Both the position numbers and the translations under genes were made by a program. The notes below the pieces were generated by a model. The model had not been told where the DNA came from. It searched no databases and was given only the letters and a program-made list of their open reading frames with translations. Below are positions 27,901-36,840 of a DNA stretch of 64,000 nt, piece by piece; the first letter of the stretch is position 1; each line of letters starts with the position of its first letter. The stretch comes from Rhodoglobus vestalii (GTDB taxonomy: Bacteria > Actinomycetota > Actinomycetes > Actinomycetales > Microbacteriaceae): positions 868,001-932,000 of the forward strand of contig NZ_VFRA01000001.1 of NCBI RefSeq assembly GCF_006788895.1, in the 5' to 3' direction.

Positions 27901-28835
27901 TGCAGGCCAGCCTCAAGCCTGTCGCCCGCGAGAGTGTTGCGCGCGCCGTCGAGGGCGCTGTCGAACGCCCGACAGCGACTCTCGAACGCTCCGGCATCAC
28001 CAGCTGGGACTTTGGCGAACTCGACCGCTCACGCGATACCAAACACGGCGGCAACACCATTCGTGCCTACCCTGCGCTCGTCGACGACGGCGATTCAGTC
28101 TCGCTTCGCCTGATGTCAACACCGCACGACCAGGCCACCGCGCACCAGAGCGGGGTTCGTCGCCTGCTGCTGTTGGCGATTCCGTCGCCGCTCGGCTACA
28201 TCAACGAACACCTCACCGGCAACGAAAAACTCGTCCTCGCCCAAAGTCCGTACCGCTCAACAAACGCCCTCTTTGACGACTGTCTCCGCGCGTGCGTTGA
28301 CTCCGTGATGGGCGACCGCGAGATCTATGCCCAGAGCGAGTTCGAAGTGCTGCGCAACGAGATCTCGGCAGGGCTGGTTGAATCACTCTTTGACACCGTC
28401 TCGCTCGTGGCATCCATTGTTTCTGGCGCTCGCGCGGCAGACAAAGCGATACGTGCCGCCACAAGTATGCACCTGCTTGCGCCCCTCGGCGATGCTCGCG
28501 AACAGCTCGACGCGCTCGTATATCCGGGGTTCGTCTCCGCAATAGGGCTCGCCCAGTTGCGCCGCGTTCCCGTCTACCTCAAGGGCGTCGAACACCGCGT
28601 AACGAAACTCACCGAAAACCCGGGCAAAGACCGCGGCTGGATGTCCGAGGTCGAACTAGCGACCCGTCGCTACCGAGACGCGGGCGGCACTCTGCCGCTG
28701 CAACCACATCCCGAACCGCAGATTGCCCGAGCTCGATGGATGCTCGAAGAACTGCGTTTAAGTCTCTTTGCACAACATTTGGGAACAGCGGAGTCGGTGA
28801 GCGTGCAGCGCATCGGCAAAGTGCTGGCCTCCTAA
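24942..28835 (+). CDS. hrpA: ATP-dependent RNA helicase HrpA (DEAH box)
   Basis: A 1297-residue DEAH-box helicase, the full HrpA length. The Walker A motif GATGSGKTT is at residues 53-61, DEAH at 147-150, SAT (motif III) in IIITSATIDPESF, and motif VI in QRSGRSGRTSDG. Winged-helix, HA2, OB and long HrpA-specific C-terminal regions follow. In Escherichia coli HrpA rescues stalled ribosomes and processes mRNA. AAGGGCT directly before the ATG and TAAGCT a little upstream leave open whether the message is led or leaderless. It is a single-gene unit. Confidence 0.93.
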   Translation: MSASEVHSASTASNAAPRSAELVVTYPPELPVSQRKDDIAKAIRDNQVVIIAGATGSGKTTQLPKILLELGKTSIGHTQPRRIAARTVAERIAEELGSELGDLVGYQVRFTDRVGKNTRVKLMTDGILLNEIHRDRDLKKYDAIIIDEAHERSLTVDFLLGYLKQLRARRPDLSIIITSATIDPESFSKHFEGAPIIEVSGRTYPVEIRYRPLVAEDGASGELEAEDAEEAAANRADRDYLEGINDALDELARESDGDVLVFLSGETEIRDAEEAIRGRINSGGMHAGTEVLPLYGRLSSAEQHRVFESRRTPGTRRRIVLATNVAETSLTVPGIRYVIDAGTARISRYSTRAKIQRLPIEAISQASANQRSGRSGRTSDGIAIRLYSEEDFTARPEFMEPEILRTNLAAVILQMISLGLGNIADFPFLQPPDSRGIKDGLDLLTELGAVENAKPVKDAKEAAPRITQIGKQLSQLPIDPRLARMVLESKQHGTTREVMAIVAGLSIQDPRERPLDKRPQADQQHARFIDPTSDFLTLLNLWNYLEEKQKELSGNQFRRLCKNEYLNYLRVREWHDVYRQLSRLAKPLGLVIGDAHSNPDGIHRSLLAGLLSHIGLKDAAKRDYIGARQTRFVIFPGSALAKKQPNAIMSAELVETSRLFARMNASIDPVWAEKLAGDLVKRSYSEPHWEKKQGAAVAFERVTLYGVTLAARRRIQFSRVDLPAARELFIRHALVEGEDDLTKRDKRVWGFDASNRALRRDLEQLEERSRRRDILHDDETIFEFYDRRVPAHVASVRDFEGWWKKARHDSPDLLTLTINDLLENADDAEVDHTKFPTTWMRGDQTLALSYRFEPGTDDDGVTVAVPLPLLAGLRPEGFDWQVPGLRDELVTALIKSLPKPIRRNVVPAADWARRLLEAAPADPSTAALDDGVSLTQFLAKEIARLTYATISASDFDLERVPAHLRVTFAVIDERGKKVGANKSLRSLQASLKPVARESVARAVEGAVERPTATLERSGITSWDFGELDRSRDTKHGGNTIRAYPALVDDGDSVSLRLMSTPHDQATAHQSGVRRLLLLAIPSPLGYINEHLTGNEKLVLAQSPYRSTNALFDDCLRACVDSVMGDREIYAQSEFEVLRNEISAGLVESLFDTVSLVASIVSGARAADKAIRAATSMHLLAPLGDAREQLDALVYPGFVSAIGLAQLRRVPVYLKGVEHRVTKLTENPGKDRGWMSEVELATRRYRDAGGTLPLQPHPEPQIARARWMLEELRLSLFAQHLGTAESVSVQRIGKVLAS

Positions 28836-28933
28836 ACCGTACTTTTCGCCGCCACCCAGCCAGCAACCGATACCCTTGAGGCTGCGAGTGGCACGAGAAG
28901 GTCGCCTCTCTGATAACAGAAAGCAGCTATCGC

Positions 28934-29788
28934 GTGTCTGAAAGCACCACCGATCGTCCCACCACCCACGATGTTTCTGCAGAAATTGCGCGCTCCTGGC
29001 TTCTGGTGGCGGCAACCCGTCCCGAAGAGTTTGACCGCGCCGAACGGTCGCGTGCCGACCAAATCATTCTCGACATCGAAGACGCCGTTGACCCACGTCT
29101 CAAGTCGAGTGCTCGAGACGCGGTTGTCTCATGGCTAAGCCACGGCGGCAGCGGTTGGGTGCGCATCAATGACCGCACCTCTGACTTCTGGTCGGATGAT
29201 GTGGATGCGCTCGCCGGGCTCCCTGGCCTGCGCGGTGTCATGCTCGCCAAGGCTGAGGCAGCAGCTCATGTCTCCGAAACTTTCGACCGCCTTAAGGGTG
29301 CAACGCCGGTGATCGCCCTCGTCGAGTCCGCCCTCGGCATCGAAGAGGCGGCATCCATTGCTCGTGCCCGCGGCGCGTACCGCCTAGCCTTCGGCAGCGG
29401 TGACTATCGTCGCGACACCGGAACCAGCGCTGACGACTTAGCGATGGCCTATCCTCGCTCGCGCCTGGTAATCGCAAGCCGGGTTGGTAACCTGCCCGGC
29501 CCCATCGATGGCCCAACGGTCGGCACCAACCACCCGGTGTTGCGCGAACAGGGCGGTATGGCCGTAGCGCTCGGCATGACGGGAAAGCTGTGCCTCGACA
29601 TCGAACAGTTGCCCATCATCAACGAGGTCATCAGCCCCACCCGCTCAGATGTTGCGTGGGCGCGCGAATTCTTAGAGGACTTCGAGGCTCGTGGCCGCGT
29701 CATCCGCGACGGCAGCGACCTGCCGCGTCTCGGCCGCGCACAAAAGATCGACAAGCTTGCTCGCGCGTTTGGGGTCGAACCGGCCTAG
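28934..29788 (+). CDS. HpcH/HpaI aldolase/citrate lyase beta-like protein (CitE family)
   Basis: A 284-residue TIM-barrel protein of the CitE-like group, which cleaves or forms C-C bonds in acyl-CoA or malyl-CoA-type substrates with a divalent metal. Motifs are an early Arg in AERSRADQIILDIEDAVDP (metal-binding region, about residues 34-53), VRINDRTSDFW, MLAKAEAAAHV and ALVESALGIEEAA. The GTG start at 28934 is the first in frame. It is followed at 61 bases by a thiolase and an overlapping SDR, so the three may serve one acyl-CoA pathway. Stand-alone CitE-like proteins are diverse and the substrate is not clear. Confidence 0.8.
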   Translation: MSESTTDRPTTHDVSAEIARSWLLVAATRPEEFDRAERSRADQIILDIEDAVDPRLKSSARDAVVSWLSHGGSGWVRINDRTSDFWSDDVDALAGLPGLRGVMLAKAEAAAHVSETFDRLKGATPVIALVESALGIEEAASIARARGAYRLAFGSGDYRRDTGTSADDLAMAYPRSRLVIASRVGNLPGPIDGPTVGTNHPVLREQGGMAVALGMTGKLCLDIEQLPIINEVISPTRSDVAWAREFLEDFEARGRVIRDGSDLPRLGRAQKIDKLARAFGVEPA

Positions 29789-29849
29789 GTTTCCGGGCGC
29801 GGTTGCCGCCGCTCTTCCCCGCATCAGCGCGCGCGATTAGGGTTGAGGG

Positions 29850-31007
29850 ATGACAACGGCAGTCATCGTTGACGCGATTCGTACACCCTCGGGCCGAGGC
29901 AAACTGGGCGGCGCCCTCTCAGGCGAGAACCCGGTAGATCTGCTCGCTACGGTGCTGCGCAGCTTGGTCAGCAGGAACGACCTTGATCCGGCAATCATCG
30001 ATGATGTGATCGGCGGCTGCGTTACACAATCGGGTCAGCAGGCGGTGAACGTTACGCGGAATGCGGTGCTCGCAGCGGGATTCCCCGAGTCGGTGCCCGC
30101 AACCACGATTGACCGTCAGTGCGGGTCAAGCCAACAGGCAGCCCACTTTGCTGCCCAGTCGGTGATGGCGGGAGTGAACGACGTTGTGATCGCCGGCGGT
30201 GTTGAACTGATGAGTTCACACCCGATCGGGCAGGCAACACTCGGCCAAAGCACGATGAGCCCACTACTTCGCGAACGCTACCCCGAGGGGCTCGTCAATC
30301 AGGGAATCTCTGCTGAGCTGATCGCCGCACGCTGGCGTCTCGAACGCGACGATCTCGATGCCTTCGCCGCCGTCTCCCACGCCCGCGCCGCCCTTGCCGA
30401 CTTCAGCAGTGAGATCCTGCCCATCGGTGACCTGCGCCGTGACGAAACTATTCGCCCCGGCACCACCGCCGATGGCCTCTCTGGCCTCCCCCCAGCATTC
30501 TTCGACGAAGAAATCGCGGCACAGTTCCCAGAAATCGCGTGGCGTGTAACGGCGGGCAACTCGTCGCCGCTCACCGACGGCGCCTCCGCCGTGCTCATCA
30601 TGAGCGAAGAACGCGCCGCCGCCCTCGGCCTCACACCGCGCGCTCGCTTCCACTCATTCGCGGTGGTCGGTTCCGATCCCATTGAGATGCTGACCGGCAT
30701 CATTCCGGCGACGCATCGCGTGTTGGAGCGCAGCGGCATCCAGCTCAACCAGCTCGATAGCGTTGAGGTCAATGAAGCCTTCGCGTCGGTTGCTCTGGCG
30801 TGGTTACGAGAATTCCCCGTCGACCCCGCCATTGTGAACCCGCGCGGCGGTGCGATTGCACTCGGCCACGCCCTCGGCTCGTCGGGCACACGCCTGCTCA
30901 CAACCCTCGTCAATCAGCTCGAGACCACCGGCGGCCGCTACGGACTCCAGGTCATGTGCGAGGGCGGCGGCATGGCAAACGCAACACTCATTGAAAGGCT
31001 TGCATGA
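29850..31007 (+). CDS. Thiolase family acetyl-CoA acyltransferase
   Basis: A 385-residue thiolase. The acyl-accepting Cys lies in [16 protein letters not shown] (about residue 90), the GHAL His in [16 protein letters not shown], and the second catalytic Cys in [17 protein letters not shown] near the end. The three active-site residues are intact, so it should degrade or form 3-ketoacyl-CoA. It is coupled to the next SDR gene by an ATGA overlap. With an HSD10-type SDR as partner, 2-methylacetoacetyl-CoA thiolysis in isoleucine breakdown is one plausible role; general beta-oxidation is another. Confidence 0.9.
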   Translation: MTTAVIVDAIRTPSGRGKLGGALSGENPVDLLATVLRSLVSRNDLDPAIIDDVIGGCVTQSGQQAVNVTRNAVLAAGFPESVPATTIDRQCGSSQQAAHFAAQSVMAGVNDVVIAGGVELMSSHPIGQATLGQSTMSPLLRERYPEGLVNQGISAELIAARWRLERDDLDAFAAVSHARAALADFSSEILPIGDLRRDETIRPGTTADGLSGLPPAFFDEEIAAQFPEIAWRVTAGNSSPLTDGASAVLIMSEERAAALGLTPRARFHSFAVVGSDPIEMLTGIIPATHRVLERSGIQLNQLDSVEVNEAFASVALAWLREFPVDPAIVNPRGGAIALGHALGSSGTRLLTTLVNQLETTGGRYGLQVMCEGGGMANATLIERLA

Positions 31008-31759
31008 AAATTCAGGATGCCGCAGCACTGATCACCGGTGGTGCCAGCGGACTCGGCCTGGCCACCGCTCGCGCCCTCGCCGCACAGGGTGCGAAGGTCA
31101 CCATCGCCGACCTCCCCAGCTCTCGTGGAGCCGAAATCGCCAAAGAACATGGCTTCCGGTTCGCACCCACCGATGTTCGCTCGGAGGCTGACGTTCAGGC
31201 TGCCGTCGCCCTCGCCAGCTCGGTCGGACCGCTGCGCATTGTTGTGAACTGCGCCGGCGTTGCCACCCCGGGCAAGACCCTTGGTCGCACGGGTGTCCTG
31301 GCACTGGAAACCTTCGAAACCGTGATCGGGATCAACCTCACGGGCACCTTCAATGTGATCCGTCTCGCTGCGGCAGCGATGGTCGAAACTGACCCCAGTG
31401 ACGGTGAGCGTGGCGTTATCGTCAATACGGCATCCGTCGCAGCATTCGACGGCCAGATCGGGCAACCCGCCTATGCCGCATCGAAAGCGGGCGTCGCCGG
31501 GATGACACTCCCCCTCGCCCGGGAATTCGCCGCATCATTGGTGCGCGTGATGACGATCGCCCCCGGCATCTTCGAGACGCCGATGATGGCCGGCCTACCC
31601 CAAGAAGCGCAGGATTCCCTCGGAGCCCAAGTGCCGCATCCGTCTCGCCTGGGTCGCCCCGACGAATATGCTGCCCTAGTGCAGCACATCATCGAAAACC
31701 CCATGCTCAATGGCGAAGTTATCCGCCTGGACGGTGCGATCCGGATGCAGCCGCGCTAG
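31004..31759 (+). CDS. SDR family 3-hydroxyacyl-CoA dehydrogenase (HSD17B10-like)
   Basis: A 251-residue classical short-chain dehydrogenase. [10 protein letters not shown] is the NAD motif (residues 10-19), with Asp-type NAD preference (TIADLPSS), NCAGVA, the catalytic Ser in [13 protein letters not shown] and YAASK (YxxxK). The order [33 protein letters not shown] and the C-terminal [18 protein letters not shown] pattern resemble type 2 3-hydroxyacyl-CoA dehydrogenases. Its ATG overlaps the thiolase stop, so oxidation of a 3-hydroxyacyl-CoA followed by thiolysis is the natural reading. Confidence 0.85.
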   Translation: MKIQDAAALITGGASGLGLATARALAAQGAKVTIADLPSSRGAEIAKEHGFRFAPTDVRSEADVQAAVALASSVGPLRIVVNCAGVATPGKTLGRTGVLALETFETVIGINLTGTFNVIRLAAAAMVETDPSDGERGVIVNTASVAAFDGQIGQPAYAASKAGVAGMTLPLAREFAASLVRVMTIAPGIFETPMMAGLPQEAQDSLGAQVPHPSRLGRPDEYAALVQHIIENPMLNGEVIRLDGAIRMQPR

Positions 31760-31784
31760 CTTGAGCATCCGGACCAACACTTGG

Positions 31785-32567
31785 CTACAACACCTTCGAG
31801 AGGAAGGCTTTCGTGCGCTGATGCTGGGGGTTACCCAGTACTTCGTCTGGATTGCCAGCCTCAACGACAACGCCGCCATCCATAAACACGAGCTGGTCAG
31901 CGACTTCTCGTGCAAAGCCCATCTCGTGAGTGACGACAATCATGGTCATGCCCGATTTTGCTAGGCCCTTCATAACATCGAGTACTTCACCAACCAGTTC
32001 AGGGTCGAGCGCGGATGTCGGCTCATCAAACAGCATGAGCTTCGGCTCCATGGCGAGTGCCCGAGCGATTGCTACCCGCTGTTGCTGACCTCCGGAGAGG
32101 TGCGCAGGGTAGGCGTCTTCCTTTTCGTCAAGGCCAACACGTGCGAGCAGTTCTCTGCCCCGCGCAACCGCATCATCCTTCGTTAACTTGTTAACACGCA
32201 TGGGTGCTTCGATGATGTTCTCCAGCGCTGTCATATGCGAGAAGAGGTTGAAGCGCTGGAACACCATTCCAATGTCGCGCCGCTGACGTGCAGCCTCGCG
32301 CGGTTTCAGTTCGTAGAGCTTGTCTCCGCGCTCCTCGTAACCAACCAGCACGCCGTCGACGCTGAGTCGTCCCGCATCCACACGCTCCAGATGGTTGATG
32401 CAGCGCAGGAAGGTCGACTTGCCGGACCCGCTGGGCCCGACTAAACACATTACTTCCCCACGCGGAACCGTGAGTGAGATGCCCTTCAGAACCTCGTTCG
32501 ATCCAAAACTCTTCGACACACGGTCAGCAAACACCATGGGCGTTTCGCTTGTGGCTGTCGTAGTCAT
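31785..32567 (-). CDS. Polar amino acid ABC transporter, ATP-binding protein
   Basis: A 260-residue ATPase of the glutamine/glutamate (GlnQ-like) group. Walker A is GPSGSGKST, the signature is [15 protein letters not shown], Walker B is [12 protein letters not shown] and the switch His follows in [11 protein letters not shown]. It overlaps the permease stop by four bases. With the permease and lipoprotein it forms a complete three-gene importer read leftward, ending 26 bases from the converging SDR gene. Confidence 0.93.
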   Translation of the reverse strand: MTTTATSETPMVFADRVSKSFGSNEVLKGISLTVPRGEVMCLVGPSGSGKSTFLRCINHLERVDAGRLSVDGVLVGYEERGDKLYELKPREAARQRRDIGMVFQRFNLFSHMTALENIIEAPMRVNKLTKDDAVARGRELLARVGLDEKEDAYPAHLSGGQQQRVAIARALAMEPKLMLFDEPTSALDPELVGEVLDVMKGLAKSGMTMIVVTHEMGFAREVADQLVFMDGGVVVEAGNPDEVLGNPQHQRTKAFLSKVL

Positions 32568-33589
32568 CGGTGCCCCTTATCTGGCGCGTCGCTGTCGTTC
32601 CCGCGGTCGGAAGCTGCTGCGGATCCGGGGGTTGTAATGATTCCGGTCGTCAACGGAATGGTCCCCGTCCCAGTACCGTTCTTCTCCGGTCGCGCTTGCC
32701 CCACTCCACGCGAGAAACGCTTCTCCAAGAAGTACTGCCCCACCATCAGGATTGAGGTGAAGAGCAAATACCACGCCGACGCGACAAGCAGCAGTGGGAT
32801 CGGGTCAAAGATGACCGCGGAGATATCGCGTGATCGGCCATAGAGATCAAAGCTGAACGGTACCGCGGCCACCAGCGAAGTGGTCTTGAGCATCGAAATA
32901 ACTTCGTTTCCCGTTGGCGGGATGATGATGCGCATCGCCTGCGGAATGACAACGCGCGTCATCGTTTGCAGCCATGACATACCGAGGGCCGTCGCGGCTT
33001 CATCCTGTCCCTTGTCAACTGACAGGATGCCGGCGCGCACAATCTCTGCCATGTAGGCGGATTCGTTGAGCGCGAGCCCGATGACCGCGAGCCAGAAGAC
33101 ATCGAGGAAGTTGGCGGTATTTAGTGAAAGCCACGGCTCGGTAAAGGGGATTCCGATATCGATCGTCGAATAGATCGTTGCGAACAACCCCCAGAACACA
33201 AGCTGCACATACACGGGCGTTCCGCGGAACACCCAGAGATACAGCCAAGCGATTCCTTTGACTACAGGGTTATCAGAGAGGCGCATGACCGCAAGGGTGA
33301 CGCCAAGTAGGATCGCAATGATCATCGAGTAGACCGTCAGCAGCAGAGTGTATCCGGCAGCCTGAGAGATGCGTTGATCGAAGATGAACTTGGCGAAGTT
33401 GTCCCAGCTATATGCTTCCCGCTGAGAAGCATCAACCACGAACAGCACGAGGATTGCAACAAGAATGACAGCAATCACGTTGCGCCACGGGTGGCGAAGG
33501 CGGATCGCTGTGATCGCTTCTGCTTGTTGAGTGCCGTTCGGCGGCACGCTCGTGGGTGTCGCCGAACGGCCAGATTCTGACAAAGCCAT
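32564..33589 (-). CDS. Polar amino acid ABC transporter, permease
   Basis: A 341-residue HisM/GlnP-type permease. After a hydrophilic N-terminus of about 60 residues come five or more helices, and the coupling motif is [28 protein letters not shown], the EAA loop that contacts the ATPase. The start at [10 protein letters not shown] (33589) is supported by AGGGGGG directly upstream; an earlier start would run into the lipoprotein gene. The C-terminal tail is hydrophilic and rich in Thr, Gly and Asp. A single permease gene implies a homodimer in the complex. Confidence 0.92.
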   Translation of the reverse strand: MALSESGRSATPTSVPPNGTQQAEAITAIRLRHPWRNVIAVILVAILVLFVVDASQREAYSWDNFAKFIFDQRISQAAGYTLLLTVYSMIIAILLGVTLAVMRLSDNPVVKGIAWLYLWVFRGTPVYVQLVFWGLFATIYSTIDIGIPFTEPWLSLNTANFLDVFWLAVIGLALNESAYMAEIVRAGILSVDKGQDEAATALGMSWLQTMTRVVIPQAMRIIIPPTGNEVISMLKTTSLVAAVPFSFDLYGRSRDISAVIFDPIPLLLVASAWYLLFTSILMVGQYFLEKRFSRGVGQARPEKNGTGTGTIPLTTGIITTPGSAAASDRGNDSDAPDKGHR

Positions 33590-33594
33590 CCCCC

Positions 33595-34485
33595 CTAGCC
33601 GGCGGTCGCCGCGTTGATGGTGATCTCCGAGATAGCGCCGCTGAAAACGCCCCACTCTTCGAGGATTGTCTTGTAGCTGCCGTCATCCATCATGGACTGC
33701 AACGCAGCCTGAAGAGCTGCCGCCAGCGGTGAATCCTTCTGGACAGCAATGCCGTACGGTGCGGTGTCGAATGACTCACCAGCCAACTCGATCTTGTCGC
33801 TGACCTTGCTCACCGCGTACTGGGTGATCGGCGAGTCAGCGCTCATGGCGTCGGCGCGACCGAGCGCGAGAGCATTGGTGGCCTCATCTTGCTTGTCAAA
33901 CTTCAGGATGTTGATCGGCTCTTTACCAGCGTCGGTACATTCCTTCGACTTTGCCGGAAGCTCATCGGTCTCTTCGTAGGTCGTGGTCTGCACGGCAACG
34001 ATCATGCCACAGGCATTAGCCGGGTCGACGTCTTTGCCGATCTGCTGAGCCCACTGAATGCCGGCCTCGTAGTAGTTGACGAAGTCGACACTCTTCTGGC
34101 GCTCTTCGTTGTCGGTGAACGACGACAATCCGATGTCGTAGCTGCCACCGGTAACACTCGGGATGATCTTGTCGAAGCTAGAGGTCTCATACTTCGTCTC
34201 AAGCCCAAGCTTTGCCGCCATGGCGTTTCCGAGGTCGACTTCCCAGCCGATCGGGTTGCCGGCATCGTCTTTGTACTCGTTCGGGGCATACGTCGGGTCG
34301 ATGCCAATCACCAGAATGCCGGACGCTTTCACGTCGTCGGGCAGCAGGGCTACTGCGGCTGAGTCAATCCCCACATCTACGGTTCCACCACCGCCGGTCT
34401 CTGTCACTGTGCTGTTGTCAACACAGCCTGACAGTGCCAAGGCCGTGACGATGACCAATGCTGGTATCGCGAAATTGATTCTCAT
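33595..34485 (-). CDS. Polar amino acid ABC transporter, substrate-binding lipoprotein
   Basis: A 296-residue lipoprotein. The signal peptide ends in the lipobox ALSGC (Cys about residue 20), so it is tethered outside the membrane. The mature part is the two-lobed SBP family 3 fold (ILVIGIDPTYAPNEYKDDAGNPIGWEVDLG, then SFDKIIPSVTGGSYDIGLSSFTDNEERQKSVDFVNYYEAG), typical of polar amino acid binding proteins. The start at MRINFAIPALV is chosen because the signal peptide begins there and AAAGG precedes it. The exact amino acid is unknown. Confidence 0.92.
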   Translation of the reverse strand: MRINFAIPALVIVTALALSGCVDNSTVTETGGGGTVDVGIDSAAVALLPDDVKASGILVIGIDPTYAPNEYKDDAGNPIGWEVDLGNAMAAKLGLETKYETSSFDKIIPSVTGGSYDIGLSSFTDNEERQKSVDFVNYYEAGIQWAQQIGKDVDPANACGMIVAVQTTTYEETDELPAKSKECTDAGKEPINILKFDKQDEATNALALGRADAMSADSPITQYAVSKVSDKIELAGESFDTAPYGIAVQKDSPLAAALQAALQSMMDDGSYKTILEEWGVFSGAISEITINAATAG

Positions 34486-34565
34486 GGTCCAACCTTTCCC
34501 TTTTCCCATTGAAAGCTCTTGTTGGTTCCATGACGTGAATCCCGAGGGGCGCACGTCGTTGAAAC

Positions 34566-34577
34566 GCCAACGTTGGC
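34566..34577. promoter_or_regulatory. Perfect 12-base palindrome upstream of the amino acid importer
   Basis: GCCAACGTTGGC lies 81 bases upstream of the lipoprotein ATG, in a 222-base region between the importer operon and the next leftward gene. It could be an operator for the importer. The binding protein is unknown. Confidence 0.4.
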
Positions 34578-34707
34578 AGCCTACCCCCGGGCGGGCGCAA
34601 TTTTCCGCCCCGGTGCGCCGTGTGGCTGCCAGACTCTGAGCAATGTGCCGAATATGTGATGTGGAGCGGAGAATATTGCTGCCCGCTTGTGCCGAAACCG
34701 GGTCGGT

Positions 34708-35235
34708 CTAGTACTCGCCCTGGGCTGCGGCCTCAAGTTCGGCAAAGTTGATGGTGTGCAGTTCGCGTAGTCGGCGCTTTTTTTGCGCCTCATACAGTGG
34801 GTCTTCCATCGGCAGGTAGGCGACACGAAGTTTGGCGATGATGGCGGTGCCAATCTCACTCCACGCGAGCTCGCGCGCCTCATCAATAATGTGTGAGATC
34901 AGTTCGCCATCCATGGATGCTTGGCGCAGTCCCTCAGCGAGCCCCTCTTGCACCGCGCGGTTGCGTGCGGTGTGCGTTACCCGAAGCAGGCGTTCCGCCT
35001 GTTCAGCGAGTTGGTCGAACTCGACGTGCACCATACCGGCCAGCGCTCCGTCGTCGTAGTCGAGGTGGTCGCGGGCGGCATCCACAATTATTCGGTTCTT
35101 GACTGCCATACGCACAGCGTTGCGGGCGATGAGCACACCCTCGTCGACCACACGATCAATGGGTGCCGCCTCGACAGGTTCTGGCGCCCTAAATTTGCCC
35201 AGATTGAGGCGCGGGCGCCGCCGAAAAAGTCTCAC
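34708..35235 (-). CDS. Conserved hypothetical protein, helical
   Basis: A 175-residue protein I do not recognise by function. It begins with a very basic stretch (MRLFRRRPRLNLGKF), then is mostly acidic and helical with few hydrophobic runs, so it is probably cytoplasmic. The composition and codon use are like those of its neighbours, and the coding frame is clean. It lies between the amino acid importer and the RNR/GNAT group, all on the same strand, with a 75-base gap upstream, so it is probably a single transcription unit. Confidence 0.65.
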   Translation of the reverse strand: MRLFRRRPRLNLGKFRAPEPVEAAPIDRVVDEGVLIARNAVRMAVKNRIIVDAARDHLDYDDGALAGMVHVEFDQLAEQAERLLRVTHTARNRAVQEGLAEGLRQASMDGELISHIIDEARELAWSEIGTAIIAKLRVAYLPMEDPLYEAQKKRRLRELHTINFAELEAAAQGEY

Positions 35236-35310
35236 AGTGCAATTGTTCCGGTTTAGATTGATGAACGGTATCCCCCGTGCAGTGAAGCATAGGCGGGCAA
35301 CCTGAACGAA

Positions 35311-35790
35311 CTACAACGTCTTCTCAAAACACACCCCGAAAGGGATCGCAGCGTAGTGGCCGAACGCATCAATTCGCCGGTAGCCAAGACTCTCATAGAG
35401 CGCCATTGCGGGCACCTGCACATGGCCGGTTTGAAGTACCAAAGAGTGTGCCTCAGCCTCGCGGGCAACACCCTCAAGCTCGTTCATGAGGAGGCGCGCG
35501 GCGCCCTTGCCCCGGTGACGCGAATCGACGAACACCTTCTTGACCTCGAATGACGCGCCAAAGGGCCGAAGAGCCGCATGCCCGATCACCACATCGGCAT
35601 CGAGCACCAACACCGTGTGGCTGACATCGGAGGGCGAGACCGTCAACGCAGCACTGACTGCGTTGCGGCCCGCCTCATCGAGTTCGGCCTGACGATCTGC
35701 ATACATTGCGGTCGTCTCGACCTCCATCAGTTCACGCTGCTGGACCGCCCGTGGATCTAGCCATCCAACCCACTCGACGGTCAGGCTCAC
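35311..35790 (-). CDS. GNAT family N-acetyltransferase
   Basis: A 159-residue acetyltransferase. The acetyl-CoA motif A is VKKVFVDSRHRGKGAARLLMNELE (about residues 83-106, with the R/Q-x-x-G-x-G/A signature as RHRGKGAA), followed by LVLQTGHVQVPAMALYESLGYRRI (motif B). The acceptor is unknown. Its GTG start overlaps the nrdB stop by one base (TAGTG), so it is translated with ribonucleotide reductase and probably shares NrdR control, an unusual link. Confidence 0.85.
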   Translation of the reverse strand: MSLTVEWVGWLDPRAVQQRELMEVETTAMYADRQAELDEAGRNAVSAALTVSPSDVSHTVLVLDADVVIGHAALRPFGASFEVKKVFVDSRHRGKGAARLLMNELEGVAREAEAHSLVLQTGHVQVPAMALYESLGYRRIDAFGHYAAIPFGVCFEKTL

Positions 35791-36797
35791 TAAACCTTGA
35801 CCTTGGTGGTTGCTGACGCGTTCGCCTCGTACGAGGTGTTGGTTGATTCGAAGAAGTTCACCAGCTCAAGAGTGTCGTTGGCGGTCGCCATCCACTTGGC
35901 TGGGTTCGTGACCTTGTAGTGGGCCTCAAATCCGAGCTCCTCTAGGCGGCGGTCAGCCAGGTACTTGACGTACTGGTTGATGTAGTTGGCGTTGAGTCCG
36001 AGGATGCCGCCGGGGAGCAGGTCGTGGTTGTAGGCCTCTTCCATTTCGACAGCATCCAAAATCATCTGGCGAATTTCGTCAGCGAACTCTTCCGTCTGGA
36101 TCTCAGGGTTCTCTTCGAGCACGGTGAGAATCAGGTTGATGCCGAATTTGAGGTGCAGGCTCTCATCACGAACAACCCAGTCCATGAGCGAACCGAAGTT
36201 GCGCAGCAGGTTGCGCTGGCGGAACGACAAAGCGACCATGAACCCTGAGTAGAACCAAATGCCCTCAAGAATCACGTTGTAGGCAACAAGGTTACGGATG
36301 AAGTCTTGCTTTCCCTGAATCGTGTCGATGTCGAGAGTCTGCTCCGTCATGCGCCGGATGTACTTCAACTCGAACTCCTCTTTGCGAGCCATCGACGGCA
36401 CATCAACGTGAGAGTTGTAGGCCGCTTCACGATCGATGGGGAAGGTTTCGAGTACATACTCGAAGCTCATGCAGTGGTTTGCTTCTTCCCACATCTGCTT
36501 GGCGAGATACAGCGAACACTCTGCCGCAGAGACGTAGGGGTACACACCAAAGGCGAGTGCCTTGTTGACGAGCAACTCGTTGGGGTTGAAGTAGCTCATG
36601 AGGAAGGTCACCGCGTGACGTTCCTCATCAGTCATCTTCTTGAAATCGGCGATGTCTTCGCCCAGCTGAATCTCGTTCGGGAACCAGGTGTTAGCGACGG
36701 CCTGGTCGTAGAGGTCCATTGCCCACTGGTACTTGATCGGCTTCAGCAGAAGGCCATCTTGCAGGCCTGTTCCTAAAATTCCCATTCTGTTGGTCAC
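35790..36797 (-). CDS. nrdB: Ribonucleotide reductase small subunit, class Ic-type (Phe at the radical site)
   Basis: This 335-residue subunit builds the metal cofactor that starts nucleotide reduction. Metal ligands are Glu74 (NPNELLV), Glu105 and His108 (EEANHCMSF), Glu178 (ILEG), Glu212 and His215 (DESLH). Where class Ia/Ib proteins have the radical Tyr, four residues after His108, this one has Phe112. Glu74 replaces the usual Asp. From memory the spacing equals Chlamydia trachomatis NrdB (E89, E120, H123, F127, E193, E227, H230), the Mn/Fe class Ic prototype. It follows nrdA and the detached tail ORF on the same strand and is followed by a coupled GNAT gene. Confidence 0.93.
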   Translation of the reverse strand: MTNRMGILGTGLQDGLLLKPIKYQWAMDLYDQAVANTWFPNEIQLGEDIADFKKMTDEERHAVTFLMSYFNPNELLVNKALAFGVYPYVSAAECSLYLAKQMWEEANHCMSFEYVLETFPIDREAAYNSHVDVPSMARKEEFELKYIRRMTEQTLDIDTIQGKQDFIRNLVAYNVILEGIWFYSGFMVALSFRQRNLLRNFGSLMDWVVRDESLHLKFGINLILTVLEENPEIQTEEFADEIRQMILDAVEMEEAYNHDLLPGGILGLNANYINQYVKYLADRRLEELGFEAHYKVTNPAKWMATANDTLELVNFFESTNTSYEANASATTKVKV

Positions 36798-36840
36798 TTC
36801 TCTCTTGATTGGTGCGGGATGAATTGTGGGGTAACTATTT

